NCBI RefSeq assembly: GCF_042139015.1
Contig: NZ_JBHIKY010000012.1
Span: 1-64,000, forward strand
Reading direction: 5' to 3'
DNA length: 64,000 nucleotides
From: JBHIKY01 sp042139015
GTDB taxonomy: Bacteria > Bacillota > Bacilli > Bacillales > Marinococcaceae
The notes under the pieces are model-generated. The model made no database searches. It was not told the origin of the DNA and saw only the letters and a list, made by a program, of their open reading frames with translations. The position numbers and the translations under genes are program-made. Positions 1 through 8,409 of this stretch are shown here, one piece after another (the stretch's first letter is position 1; each line of letters begins with the position of its first letter).

Positions 1-339
1 GGGCTGGGCTTGACGCTTCTGCGAGATCATCTACGATTGAAACATAGGGAAGAATGATCTGTAGCTGTCACCATCGCATCATTCCTATTCTGTTAAAGGG
101 TGTCCACTTTCTTGACAGAGGTCCATCCGTTCCGCTATCACCCTATTTGACAGCCATTTGGAGTGCTGGAAAGCCAAATAGCGGATCTCCTGTCCGCCAA
201 CTACACCAAATTTAGCAAAATACGCACAATAGCGGATCTCTTGTCCGCCAAATCCACCCCGGGCAACGCGCGCCAACCACCTCCAAACAAACCAAAGGTT
301 TCTGTCTGTATCCGGCAGAAACCCTATTTGGTTCACTAA
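1..339. other. Non-coding leader with short repeats and possible IS end
   Basis: No gene is supported here. The stretch at 97-125 contains TGTCCACTTTCTTGACAG, which resembles insertion-sequence ends seen in bacilli, but no transposase is attached. Two copies of a TAGCGGA...TGTCCGCC motif follow at 179-198 and 230-249. A hairpin at about 296-327 (GGTTTCTG with CAGAAACC) precedes a T-rich stretch on the minus strand and could be the old terminator of the pseudogene that begins at 340. Confidence 0.4.
179..249 (+). repeat. Dispersed TAGCGGA-N-TGTCCGCC repeat, two copies
   Basis: TAGCGGATCTCCTGTCCGCC (179-198) and TAGCGGATCTCTTGTCCGCC (230-249) lie 51 bp apart and differ at one position. Related copies occur at 16279-16298 (inverted) and 62621-62690. 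Each has a CGGA...TCCG dyad, so it could pair as a small hairpin. The family looks like a dispersed intergenic repeat of this genome. Its function is unknown. Confidence 0.6.
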
Positions 340-1336
340 TTATTCTACATTTTCAAGATAGATTTCATAGGCATCCTGATTGATTTCTACATAACGCTCA
401 ACTCCCAGAGATTCAAGCCCTGCGATAATCATCCCAATCGTCTTCTAAACTTAAATCGCCGGTGATAAACCGCACGGCACTTTGATCAACGTTGTCGAGA
501 ATATTCGTTTCGAGCTCAGCGATTTCATCCTGAACATCTTCGCCATACCAGACGCCCCAGTATGGGAACACATCCTCCGGCTCCTGATCTTCGTATAAAT
601 AGGTTGCTTCCTGAAGTCTTCTTTCGTATCCTTCCGGCGTATAGATGTCTTCCGCCTACATAATTCCATCCCTGAATTCTACCGGGTGAAAGTATTGAGC
701 AGAAGCGGCCCAGTTGTCGTTACGAAGGTTTTCGTCTTCTCCCACAGGAATTTCTCTGTAAATAGGTTCTACATCTTCATTTATAGCGTTATCCCCTTCT
801 TCTGGTTTTTCCCATCCTTCTCCTTCTTCACCGAAAAACGCTCGAAAGGATCCTTCTTCTGTGAACATGTAATCAAGCACCTGAATAGATTTTACCTGAG
901 CAGCACTGCTGGCTTTGCTTGTAAGAGCAAAAGTCGCCCCTTGTTCAATAGGATGTGTATAGCTGGCATATTGGGCATTCGGCCCTTCTAACGGGGCCAG
1001 GGCATCAAAGTCATACTGATTATCGTTATCTGTGAGGAGCTGCAGATGCGCCCCTGTCCCAGCGCCTAAAATGTTAGGGTCCTCATTTCCTAACTGAATA
1101 AAGCATCTGCATTTTGTGTAAAAGCCCGGGATCAATTAACCCTTCATCATACAAAGAACGAATGTATTCTAGACCTTCTCTCCATTCCTCCTTATTCGCA
1201 ACAAAATCGACCTTACCATCCAGGACGAAATTCCATTAAGCGGCTCTACCATGACCCAAAAAGAATCAATCATTCCGTTTTTAATGAATGGATTTATTTA
1301 TGATGATTTAGAAACGAGGCTTCTCATTGCAGATTA
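340..1336 (-). pseudogene. Decayed copy of ABC sugar-binding lipoprotein, 3' two-thirds, with internal inversion
   Basis: This is a degraded paralogue of the intact solute-binding protein at 6388-8022; the 3' end matches it almost base for base (same E-N-V-E stop). A 2-bp deletion near 426, a stop near 657, small changes near 1096-1100 and a lost base near 1122 break the frame. Up to about 1220 the copy runs parallel to the parent. Positions 1221-1336 are then the reverse complement of parent positions of about 7271-7384, so a 110-bp piece was flipped. The signal peptide and first third are missing. Right after the inversion the sequence jumps into a copy of the YesS-type regulator, so the GH31 gene and most of the regulator were lost from this duplicate. 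It cannot make a working protein. Confidence 0.9.
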
Positions 1337-1961
1337 ACATTCATTTTGCTCTGGGGAATCGGTACTACAAGCGCTCCGGATGGCTCTGGATAGCTATGGA
1401 GCGGCAAGGGCTGGATAAACGTGATAACTTCGGTTTTGATGTCATCCGTTACATACTCAGTACTCGGAATGACTGTGGTATGCGACTGCAGAATCAATGA
1501 TTTCCAATCCTCGTATGCTACATTCTCAAACCGATTAAACTCATAAAATTGCCCTGGTCGAAAATAAACGTTATTCGGGGCAACAACAATATTAGAGTTT
1601 TTAAAGTAAATATAAAAATATTCAAGAAAATCATTGGTTTGAGTAAAAGGCAAAATATCATTGGAAAGCTGCCTTAAACTATAAACTATTGTGTTGTTAT
1701 CGCTAACATTTCGGTTTAACAACGTAATCAGTTCAGAATTCATCGCCACCTGACGACCGAAACGTTCCACACTCAGCATTCGCTGTTCTACGATATCTTT
1801 GCTCTCCTACAGTGCCTGATTACTTTTTTCAATGGAATGCTCTTCTGCTGTTTCCATAAACACACGATAAGAAATGAGACTAGAAACAAGAGGAAGCAGC
1901 AAAATGATTATATAGGATAGGAAAAAACGCCTGAAAATTTTTGAGATCTCGTATTCTTCAA
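1337..1961 (-). pseudogene. Decayed 5' fragment of YesS-type AraC regulator
   Basis: It matches the first ~210 codons of the regulator at 11015-13306, including the first transmembrane segment and the start of the extracytoplasmic sensor region. The parental CTG-CAG-GAG has become CTG-TAG-GAG (near 1810), an in-frame stop in the N-terminal part. The 3' part, with the second membrane helix and the AraC DNA-binding domain, is absent; the sequence fuses at about 1337 to the inverted binding-protein fragment. A TTG start equivalent to the parent lies at 1959-1961. It is non-functional. Confidence 0.88.
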
Positions 1962-2349
1962 AAACTCCCCCCTTTCTTTATATAAGCGCTTTCATCTAAG
2001 TGTAAGTAATTTGGGGCGTGCTATCAACTACATTTCAGGATAAATATGGGATGGGGAGCCAAAATTCAATGGACAGCAGCCCTTTTCAAAATGTTATCGA
2101 TAACATTTATGGCATGCTGCCTAACTGGCACGTGATCAAGAAATGTACCCTTCATCCAGAAAGGGTTCTTTTTACCTGCCGCTGCAGCTGTTTTCAGACA
2201 CCACGAATCATTGATGAATCCACCGAAACAGAGATGTACCCTGCGTCTCTAATTGTCCGTTTACACTTTTGGAAAGCCCATGCTAAATTTTATGAAAGCG
2301 CTGTTATTTTACTTACTGGCCAGTAACATACAAATGGGAAAAAGGAGGA
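1962..2349 (+). promoter_or_regulatory. Duplicate of the sugar-operon control region
   Basis: This segment parallels 13307-13675. It keeps the cre-like ATAAGCGCTTTCAT (about 1983-1996), the perfect 18-bp palindrome AATGTTATCGATAACATT (2090-2107), a promoter (TTTACA at 2260-2265, 18-bp spacer, TAAATT at 2284-2289 with extended TG), a second cre-like ATGAAAGCGCTGTTAT (2291-2306), the palindrome TTACTGGCCAGTAA (2313-2326) and the AAGGAGG site. The stretch between the two palindromes is diverged, while the operator cores are unchanged. That suggests the copy may still drive the downstream GH42 gene. Confidence 0.75.
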
Positions 2350-2841
2350 ATGCTTAACGGCGCTGTTGCAACACAACCTGACGCAGTTTGGTGGAGTGGA
2401 ACAATGGTAGAACAAATGCCTGAACTATCTGGCAATTTGGGAATGTTTGAATTGCCGGCATTTGAAAAGGGAGGAAATCGTGCTTCAAACAATGGTGGGT
2501 CAGCATTAGCTGTTCCTGAAGCTTCTGATAATAAAGAAGCAGCGTATGTTTTTTCAGAATTCGCAACAACTAATGTTGATCTTCAAATCACAGGATTAAA
2601 AAATAGAGGTTTATTTCCATCATTATCTGGTGCTTATGAAGAAGAATTTTTCAATCAGGAACAAGAATATTTTAGTGATCAAACATTTTATAGTGATTTT
2701 GCTGAAACAGTAGAAGATATACAACCTATTAATTATATAAATTTAAAGGAAGAGAAACTATATTTGCAGCTTTTTTTACTTGCAATGATGATTCCTTATC
2801 AAGGGCTACTAAAGAGTGAAGTATCAATATATATAATATAG
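2350..2841 (+). pseudogene. Truncated sugar ABC solute-binding protein (C-terminal part)
   Basis: The 163-residue frame resembles the C-terminal half of extracellular solute-binding proteins of the MsmE/oligosaccharide type (WWSGTMVEQMPEL...GMFELPAF...GGSALAVPEASDNKEAAYVFSEF by pieces). It lacks a signal peptide and lipobox, and starts abruptly at the ATG after the copied leader, so it is a deletion fusion. The last ~35 residues (leucine-rich, ending IYII) do not look like the family and suggest a frameshift near 2735. It sits directly before the beta-galactosidase and was probably part of an uptake operon for its substrate. This binding protein is unrelated to the one at 6388. Confidence 0.7.
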
Positions 2842-2853
2842 AGGAGGATAAAA

Positions 2854-4905
2854 TTGAAAGCTATAGGTGAAAACTCCGTTAAACTCGGTGTATGTTATTA
2901 CCCTGAGCACTGGCCAGAAAAGTTATGGAAAAATGATTACGAGCGAATGAAGGAATTGGGTTTCTCGTATGTACGAATGGCCGAATTTGCATGGACTATT
3001 TTTGAGCCAGAAGAAGGGAAATTCTCTTTTGAATTGTTTGATGAAGCCATTGATCTTGCCCATGAATGTGGATTAAAAGTTATATTGGGGACACCCACGG
3101 CTACACCACCGGCCTGGTTAACCCATAAATACCCGGAAGTTCTAAATAAGCGTCAAGACGGGGTTCAATTTCAACATGGAATGAGACGTCATTATAATTA
3201 TAATTCTTCAAAATATCGTGAATTAACAACAAAACTAGTAGAAAGGCTAGCTGAACATTACAAAGATCATCCTGGAGTAGTAGGTTGGCAAATCGATAAT
3301 GAACTAAATTGTGAAACGAATGAATTTTATTCTACTTCAGATCATAATGCTTTTAGACAATGGATAAAAGAGAAATATAAATCTTTAGAAAATCTAAATA
3401 ATGCCTGGGGAGCTGTATTTTGGAATCAAACGTATACAAAATGGGAGCAGGTGTTTCTTCCAAGACCAACTATTGCTAATTCGCCAAATCCTCATCAAGC
3501 CTTAGATGAAAAAAAGTTTTTTTCTGACAGTGCTATATCTTTTGCGGAACTGCAAGCTAATATCATTCGTGCTGCATCTCCAACGCAGTGGGTAACTACA
3601 AACGGAATGTTTGGGCATTTAGACAACCATAAATTAGTAGAAAATGTACTGGATTTTTATGCATATGATTCTTATCCCAACTTCGGAACTATTATTCCTG
3701 ACGATACAAGTAAACCTTTAAGAGATAGAAAATGGAGTTGGAATTTAAGTAAGGTCAGAAGCATTTGTTCTAATTTCGCAGTGTTTGAACAACAGTCTGG
3801 GCCGGGCGGATGGGTTAATAGAGTAGAACAACCCTCCCCAAAACCTGGTCAGATGCGACTATGGACTTACCAATCTATTGCACATGGTGCAGATATGATA
3901 CTGTATTTTCGGTGGAGAACATCAACAAAAGGCTCTGAAATATATTGGCATGGCATAAATGATTATCACAATCAGCCTAATAGGAGAGTCAAAGAAGTTC
4001 AAACAATTAGTGATGAAATTGGAAGAGTCGGCGAAAAAATATTCGATTCTAAATATGAAGCTTCTGCAGCAATTGTGCATGATTATAATAACGAGTGGGA
4101 TGGAGAGATGGACACTTGGCATGGTCCCTATACTAAAAAAAGCGAAGAATCTTGGTTTAAAGCCTTTCAATACAATCACATTCCGGTAGACTCTCTTCAT
4201 TTTAATGATCGCACTGATATTAAACATTTAAAAGAATACAAAGTCTTAATATATCCCCATCCTGCCATATTAAATAAAGAGTATTCCGTATTACTAGAAC
4301 AATTTGTTGAACAAGGTGGGACACTGATTGTTGGCTGTAGGTCTGGATATAAAGATACAACAGGTCAACCATATATGATGAAAACTCCAGGATATCTTTC
4401 GGAATTAACTGGTGTAACTGTTGAAGATTTCACTAGAATTGCAAGTACACAACCGGAACCTCATATTAGTTGGAATGCAACTTCAGAAATGAATAAAGCA
4501 GGTGATTTTAATGAAGTATTAGCTTTGAATAATTCAGAATCTCAAATCATTCTGGCGAGGTTTGAAGGAACTTATTATGATAAACAACCTGCACTAGTAA
4601 AAAATGCATTTGGTGAAGGAAATACTTATTATTTTGGCGGAGTATTTAACCTGGAAATCGCAACTAATTTGCTAAAAGAATTAAATTTAGATGATGAAAC
4701 AAATATAGTGGCTCCAGAGAATATAGAGGTAGCTATAAGAACGAAAAATGAAAAAAAATATATTTTTATCTTGAATTATTCGGACGAGTCTCAAAAATTG
4801 ATTCTGAAAAAAAATATGAGAGAATTAATTTCTGATGAAATTCAAAGTGGTTATATCGAAATAGATCCATTCGATGTATTTATATATGAAACAGAATTAA
4901 ATTAA
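2854..4905 (+). CDS. GH42 beta-galactosidase
   Basis: The 683-residue protein hydrolyses terminal beta-galactosides and is probably cytoplasmic, as no signal peptide is visible. The GH42 fold is clear: the N-terminal LGVCYYPEHWPE motif, the acid/base Glu150 in WQIDNE and the nucleophile Glu312 in FAVFEQQSGPGGW, followed by the trimerisation and C-terminal beta domains. The length matches the family. The start is TTG at 2854 behind GAGGAGG; no ATG fits better. It follows the truncated binding-protein remnant and is the only intact gene of that old operon. Base composition is clearly more AT-rich than the 6388-16247 locus, which suggests a separate origin. Substrates could be galacto-oligosaccharides or arabinogalactan fragments; this cannot be told from sequence. 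Confidence 0.93.
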   Translation: MKAIGENSVKLGVCYYPEHWPEKLWKNDYERMKELGFSYVRMAEFAWTIFEPEEGKFSFELFDEAIDLAHECGLKVILGTPTATPPAWLTHKYPEVLNKRQDGVQFQHGMRRHYNYNSSKYRELTTKLVERLAEHYKDHPGVVGWQIDNELNCETNEFYSTSDHNAFRQWIKEKYKSLENLNNAWGAVFWNQTYTKWEQVFLPRPTIANSPNPHQALDEKKFFSDSAISFAELQANIIRAASPTQWVTTNGMFGHLDNHKLVENVLDFYAYDSYPNFGTIIPDDTSKPLRDRKWSWNLSKVRSICSNFAVFEQQSGPGGWVNRVEQPSPKPGQMRLWTYQSIAHGADMILYFRWRTSTKGSEIYWHGINDYHNQPNRRVKEVQTISDEIGRVGEKIFDSKYEASAAIVHDYNNEWDGEMDTWHGPYTKKSEESWFKAFQYNHIPVDSLHFNDRTDIKHLKEYKVLIYPHPAILNKEYSVLLEQFVEQGGTLIVGCRSGYKDTTGQPYMMKTPGYLSELTGVTVEDFTRIASTQPEPHISWNATSEMNKAGDFNEVLALNNSESQIILARFEGTYYDKQPALVKNAFGEGNTYYFGGVFNLEIATNLLKELNLDDETNIVAPENIEVAIRTKNEKKYIFILNYSDESQKLILKKNMRELISDEIQSGYIEIDPFDVFIYETELN

Positions 4906-4977
4906 CTATTTTGATTGGTGTTTTATTGAACTGCTCTCTGTCAAGTAAACAATCGAAATAATAAAGAAGTATCTACC

Positions 4978-5015
4978 CAGCCATAGCCCTATATTCAACA
5001 GGGGTATGGCTGTTT
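4978..5015 (+). terminator. Rho-independent terminator after GH42 gene
   Basis: CAGCCATAGCCCT and AGGGGTATGGCTG form a 13-bp stem with one mismatch around an ATATTCAAC loop, followed by TTT. A group II intron fragment begins only a few bases downstream at 5018. Confidence 0.75.
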
Positions 5016-5017
5016 AG

Positions 5018-5102
5018 GTGTGTCCGACATGCGCACATGCTATAGGGTTTAAGTCCCGAACGGTGAAGGCCGTTGTAGACGTTAACCAAAGGCAAGGGTT
5101 CG
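5018..5102 (+). mobile_element. 5' end fragment of a bacterial group II intron
   Basis: The sequence opens GTGTGTCCGACATG and continues with TATAGGG, AAGTCCCGAACGGTGAAGG, GTAGACGTTAACC and AAAGGCAAGGGT. These are the hallmark domain I motifs of bacterial group II introns (GUGYGCC...UAUAGGG...AGUCCCGAAC...AAGGCAAGGG). Only about 85 nt remain; the rest of the ribozyme and the reverse transcriptase are absent. It begins right behind a terminator stem, which is the favoured target of class C introns. Confidence 0.8.
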
Positions 5103-5467
5103 AATATAAACTGACAATAGCGGGGAATGATGTAATACAGGCTGCCATTTCATTTGAATACAGGGACGGGTATGTGCTGGTAGAAAATCTTGAATCCGCC
5201 AATTGGGGGAAAGAAAGCAAAAGTGGAATTTATGTAGCTCCTACGATGCTTGCCGCTGTATGTCAACTAAGTGTACAGGCAGGCTATGAGGGATTTGTAT
5301 TAATTACCTCCAAACACAATAAAAAAAATCTTATGGATTATTACGCTAAATTAGGTGCCCAACAAATTGGCAGCACCAGCCGTATGGCCATCAATGAAGT
5401 TACATCACAGAAGCTTATTGACGTATACTTAACTAAAGGAGGAGGTAGTATTCATGGCGGAAAATGA
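5097..5467 (+). pseudogene. N-terminally truncated GNAT-like acetyltransferase
   Basis: The frame is open from 5018, but its first ~26 codons are translated intron RNA, not protein. From about 5097 the residues look like a small GNAT domain: beta strands around AISFEYRDGYVLVENLES, a helix that may bind acetyl-CoA (PTMLAAVCQLSVQAGYEG), then VLITSKHNKKNLMDYYAKLGAQQIG, like the GNAT C-terminal motif in which a Tyr and 'LGF/LGA' recur. No RBS-linked start lies inside, so the original start was probably lost to the intron/deletion junction. It overlaps the next gene by 14 bp (translational coupling). It could also be read as a complete fusion protein with a foreign N-terminus. Confidence 0.5.
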
Positions 5468-5642
5468 TACGAATTCCAAACGAGAATTCACCGTTGGAGA
5501 GCTAGCTCATATTATTGACACGGAGCACAACAGAATATATGCCTATCCTCACAAGTCGGAAGACGAACGAAAAGAAAGCGATCGGTTAATGCAAGATTTC
5601 ATAAAGAAGAGCAAAGCCAAACTTAAATATGCGAAAAGATAA
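5454..5642 (+). CDS. Small hydrophilic protein of unknown function (62 aa)
   Basis: ATG at 5454 follows AAAGGAGGAGG at good spacing, and a terminator follows directly. The protein is charged, with a basic C-terminus (FIKKSKAKLKYAKR) and a central EDERKESD stretch; no membrane segment or known motif was recognised. Because it overlaps the end of the GNAT-like frame, the two were probably co-expressed, which recalls two-gene toxin/antitoxin or modifier/partner modules. That reading is only a guess from arrangement. Confidence 0.6.
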   Translation: MAENDTNSKREFTVGELAHIIDTEHNRIYAYPHKSEDERKESDRLMQDFIKKSKAKLKYAKR

Positions 5643-5644
5643 CA

Positions 5645-5672
5645 AGTCCTCTGGCAAAGAGGGCTTTTTTAT
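5645..5672 (+). terminator. Terminator after the GNAT/62-aa pair
   Basis: AGTCCTCT-GGCA-AGAGGGCT stem-loop followed by TTTTTT. Confidence 0.75.
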
Positions 5673-6111
5673 ATTGAATATCTTTTTTAACACCATCGGG
5701 GATGGAAAAAACCAAGTGCATAACATAAATTACCGTGTTTGATAACTCTCAATCATAAGTAGTCTTATTCTAATATTTTTTATTCCATATTCGGTTGCTA
5801 CCATCACTTATAGTTGGTTAAATAAACAATTGAAAACCATTCATAATGGGTAGGGGCTGTATCAAAAGCCCTTAACGTAAAAGGCCATGGACGCCATCCC
5901 TCCAGATGGTGACCATGGTATTTTTTTCAAACCAGCTTATGCAGCTGATTCATGGTATAATCTTGGAAAGTGACCGTTAGGTTACTCATAAAAAATCGCC
6001 TTCTTTCGTTAATGTAGTGTTGGGTACCTTCTTTATACTGAAAGCGGCGATTTTTTTTGTTTTTGGCATAAAAAAAGAATGTTGAAGGGATTTTTTCCTT
6101 TATTTTTGGTT

Positions 6112-6290
6112 GGCGGTCAGGTGAGACGCCTGGTCGATTAAAATCGGCCACGTCCTGTGGCCAACATCGACACTAGCACATCCGGTGCGTCGCGGGAAAA
6201 GCAAGAGCTGAAGATCCACCGACGGTGGTTTTCCGTCGGTTAGCTGAAGCCTTGCTCGCGGCAAGCGAACCTGAAAAGCCATTCAATAAG
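6112..6290 (-). repeat. Dispersed GC-rich repeat, copy A
   Basis: This segment is the near reverse complement of 16420-16575. The best shared block reads GGTCGATTAAAATCGGCC, ACGTCCTGTGGCC, AACATCGACACTAGCAC and GTGCGTCGCGGGAAAAGCAA. It belongs to the type of 150-bp palindromic repeat common in Bacillus intergenic DNA (CGGACGCTTTCCGCGGGC class). It includes local hairpins such as CCGACGG-TGGTTTT-CCGTCGG. Confidence 0.75.
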
Positions 6291-6328
6291 TTAAACCTAA
6301 CAATAAATTTCTTATAGAGTCGAAAAAA

Positions 6329-6371
6329 GGGCTGTCAAAAGGTCATTTTTTATGACCTTTTGATACAGCCC
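6329..6371 (-). terminator. Terminator of the sugar-binding protein gene
   Basis: On the minus strand GGGCTGTATCAAAAGGTCAT and ATGACCTTTTGACAGCCC pair around AAAAA, with a TTTTTTC run after it. The distal arm coincides with the right end of the IS-like relic. Confidence 0.8.
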
Positions 6372-6387
6372 CTTTTTAGTTGACTGG

Positions 6388-8022
6388 TTATTCTACATTT
6401 TCAAGGTATTTATCATAGGCGTCCTGATTGATTTCTACATAACGCTCAACCCCCAGAGATTCAAGTCCTGCGATATAATCATCCCAATCGTCTTCTAAAC
6501 TTAAATCGCCGGTGATAAACCGCACCGCACTTTGATCCACATTGTCCAGTATATTCGTTTCGAGCTCAGCTATTTCATCCTGAACATCTTCGCCATACCA
6601 GACGCCCCAGTATGGGAACACATCCTCCGGCTCCTGATCTTCGTATAAATAGGTTGCTTCCTGAAGTCTTCTTTCGAATCCTTCCTCAGTATAGATGTCT
6701 TCCACCTGTACAATTCCATCCCTGAATTCTACAGGGTGGTAGTATTGAGCAGAAGCGGCCCAGTTGTCGTTACGCAGTGTTTCGTCTTCTCCCTCAGGAA
6801 TGTCTACGTAGATAGGTTCTACATCTTCATTGATAGCTACATCCCCTTCTTCCGGTTTTTTCCATCCTTCTCCTTCTTCACCGAAAAACGCTCGAAGGGA
6901 TCCTTCTTCTGTGAACATGTAATCAAGCACCTGAATCGATTTTATCTGCGCAGCACTGCTGGCTTTGTTTGTAAGAGCAAAAGTCGCCCCCTGTTCAATC
7001 GGATGGGTATAGCTTGAATATGCGGCATTCGGCCCTTCTAATGGTGCCAATGCATCAAAGTCATACTGATTATCGTTATCTGTGAAAAGCTGAATATGCA
7101 CGGCTGGCGCAGCACCTAAAATATTGGGCTCCTCATTTCCTAACTGCATATAAGCATCTGCATTTTGTGTAAAAGCCCCTGGATCAATTAACCCTTCATC
7201 ATACAAAGATCGAATGTATTCAAGGCCATCTCTCCATTCCTCCTTATTCGCAGCAAAATCGACCTTACCATCTTCAATGAGAAGCCTCGTTTCTAAATCA
7301 TCATAAATAAATCCATTCATTAAAAACGGAATGATTGATTCTTTTTGGGTCATCGTAGAGCCGCTTAATGGAATTTCGTCCTGTTCTCCATTGCCATTTG
7401 GATCTTCATCCCGAAAGGCCATCAATGTTTCCTTGAATTCTTCATGGGTCTCAGGCGTTTCCAGATCAAGTTCATCTAACCAGGAGGTATTGAGCCACAT
7501 CTTGTTTCCCCACGTACAGTGAAAACACTCCACTAATTGGGGAACACCATATATATTGCCATCCGGAGCAGTGGCCATGGCCCGAAATTCTTCATCTTCG
7601 TCTAAAACCGCTTGTAAATTTGGGGCATGCTCTTCTATTAAATCATTTAAAGGGAGGAGTACGCCCTGCTTTCCGTAGCGGATAAGATCACTTGGACTAA
7701 ATTGATCTACCCACGGGATAAGATAATAAACATCCGGATAGTCCCCGCTTGCAAGTGAAATCTGTCTTCGTTCATTGGCAGCAGTTCCATCCCAGGACGT
7801 TGTTTCAAACTCGAAATCAATATTATACTCATCCTCCATCAGCTTGGTAAATGAATTTTCTTCAAAATTCATTTCATCGTGTTCAGGCATAAACGCTGTA
7901 ATCTCTGTGGTTTCCTCCAGATCTTCTTCGTCGACCTCCTCACTTGCCTCATCATTATTGGAACATGCAGTAATGATGAGAGTCAGGATGATAATCATCG
8001 GCCAAAGAGCAGAAGCTTTCAT
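6388..8022 (-). CDS. ABC transporter sugar-binding lipoprotein (LplA/YtcQ type)
   Basis: The 544-residue protein captures an oligosaccharide outside the membrane for the permeases at 13676-15575. The start is ATG at 8022 behind GGAGAGGGG; a longer frame upstream has no RBS. The N-terminus (MKASALWPMIIILTLIITAC) is a lipoprotein signal with lipobox ITAC, followed by an acidic linker. The body has the family 1 binding-protein pattern (DYPDVYYL...LLPLNDLIEEHAPN...YGVPQ). The mature protein is very acidic, which fits a halophilic cell surface. No ATPase is encoded nearby; such systems usually borrow MsmX. An older decayed copy lies at 340-1336. Specificity is unknown; LplA-type systems often handle pectin- or xylan-derived saccharides. 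Confidence 0.92.
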   Translation of the reverse strand: MKASALWPMIIILTLIITACSNNDEASEEVDEEDLEETTEITAFMPEHDEMNFEENSFTKLMEDEYNIDFEFETTSWDGTAANERRQISLASGDYPDVYYLIPWVDQFSPSDLIRYGKQGVLLPLNDLIEEHAPNLQAVLDEDEEFRAMATAPDGNIYGVPQLVECFHCTWGNKMWLNTSWLDELDLETPETHEEFKETLMAFRDEDPNGNGEQDEIPLSGSTMTQKESIIPFLMNGFIYDDLETRLLIEDGKVDFAANKEEWRDGLEYIRSLYDEGLIDPGAFTQNADAYMQLGNEEPNILGAAPAVHIQLFTDNDNQYDFDALAPLEGPNAAYSSYTHPIEQGATFALTNKASSAAQIKSIQVLDYMFTEEGSLRAFFGEEGEGWKKPEEGDVAINEDVEPIYVDIPEGEDETLRNDNWAASAQYYHPVEFRDGIVQVEDIYTEEGFERRLQEATYLYEDQEPEDVFPYWGVWYGEDVQDEIAELETNILDNVDQSAVRFITGDLSLEDDWDDYIAGLESLGVERYVEINQDAYDKYLENVE

Positions 8023-8216
8023 ATTATTTTTATCCCCTCTCCAAAAATAGACTTTTTCCAATGGCTGTGTTGACAGTTTCCCGCCCCATACCATACTTCA
8101 TCCACTTATAAGAACATTTTAAAAATTAATAATATTCAAAATAAAATTATCTTCAATGGAGTTCAGCACGGCACTCCTTTTTCGTGAAGCCAAAGCCTCC
8201 CCTCTGTCAGAATAAT

Positions 8217-8266
8217 TAAAGCGCTTACTTTTTCAAAATGTATCATGGGCACGTTAATAACGTAAA
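8217..8266 (-). promoter_or_regulatory. Promoter and operator of the binding-protein gene
   Basis: On the minus strand: -35 TTTACG (8261-8266), 18-bp spacer ending GCCCATGA, extended -10 TG-A-TACATT (8237-8242), then the operator-like GAAAAAGTAAGCGCTTTAA (8217-8235). The same CCCATG-N-TA followed by a GCGC site is found before the GH31 gene and the permease operon. The GCGC site resembles a cre or LacI-type half-operator just below the start point. Confidence 0.65.
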
Positions 8267-8409
8267 CATCCAATCAATTATTGGAGGTACATATGCGGAA
8301 ATAATCAGGAAATATCACCAAAACGCTGGAAAGTAACGTCACGTAACGTACAAGGTACATTTAAGAAAAAAGGTACATCTAAAATCTCTCCGCTGCCGAC
8401 GCAACGCTT

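Larger units (their letters stand above)
5853..6372 (-). mobile_element. Internally deleted IS1182-like element / MITE
   Basis: Perfect 16-bp inverted ends GGGGCTGTATCAAAAG (5853-5868) and its complement (6357-6372) bound 520 bp. This end type resembles IS1182-family termini. On the minus strand an ATG near 5988 starts MSNLTVTFQDYTMNQ, which looks like the first residues of an IS1182-type transposase, then stops after 20 residues. A 5885-5927 hairpin with a T-run and a GGCGATTTTT/AAAAATCGCC stem (about 5990-6058) lie inside. A Bacillaceae-type dispersed repeat (about 6112-6290) sits within it. No working transposase remains. Confidence 0.6.

Noticed and set aside
6100..6282. 60-codon minus-strand frame
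   Set aside because: It lies in the dispersed GC-rich repeat, which has hairpins and a second inverted copy at 16420; no RBS.
8282..8300. GGAGG followed by ATG on the plus strand (ATGCGGAAATAA)
   Set aside because: The frame ends after three codons. It may be a remnant of a start site, but there is no gene.
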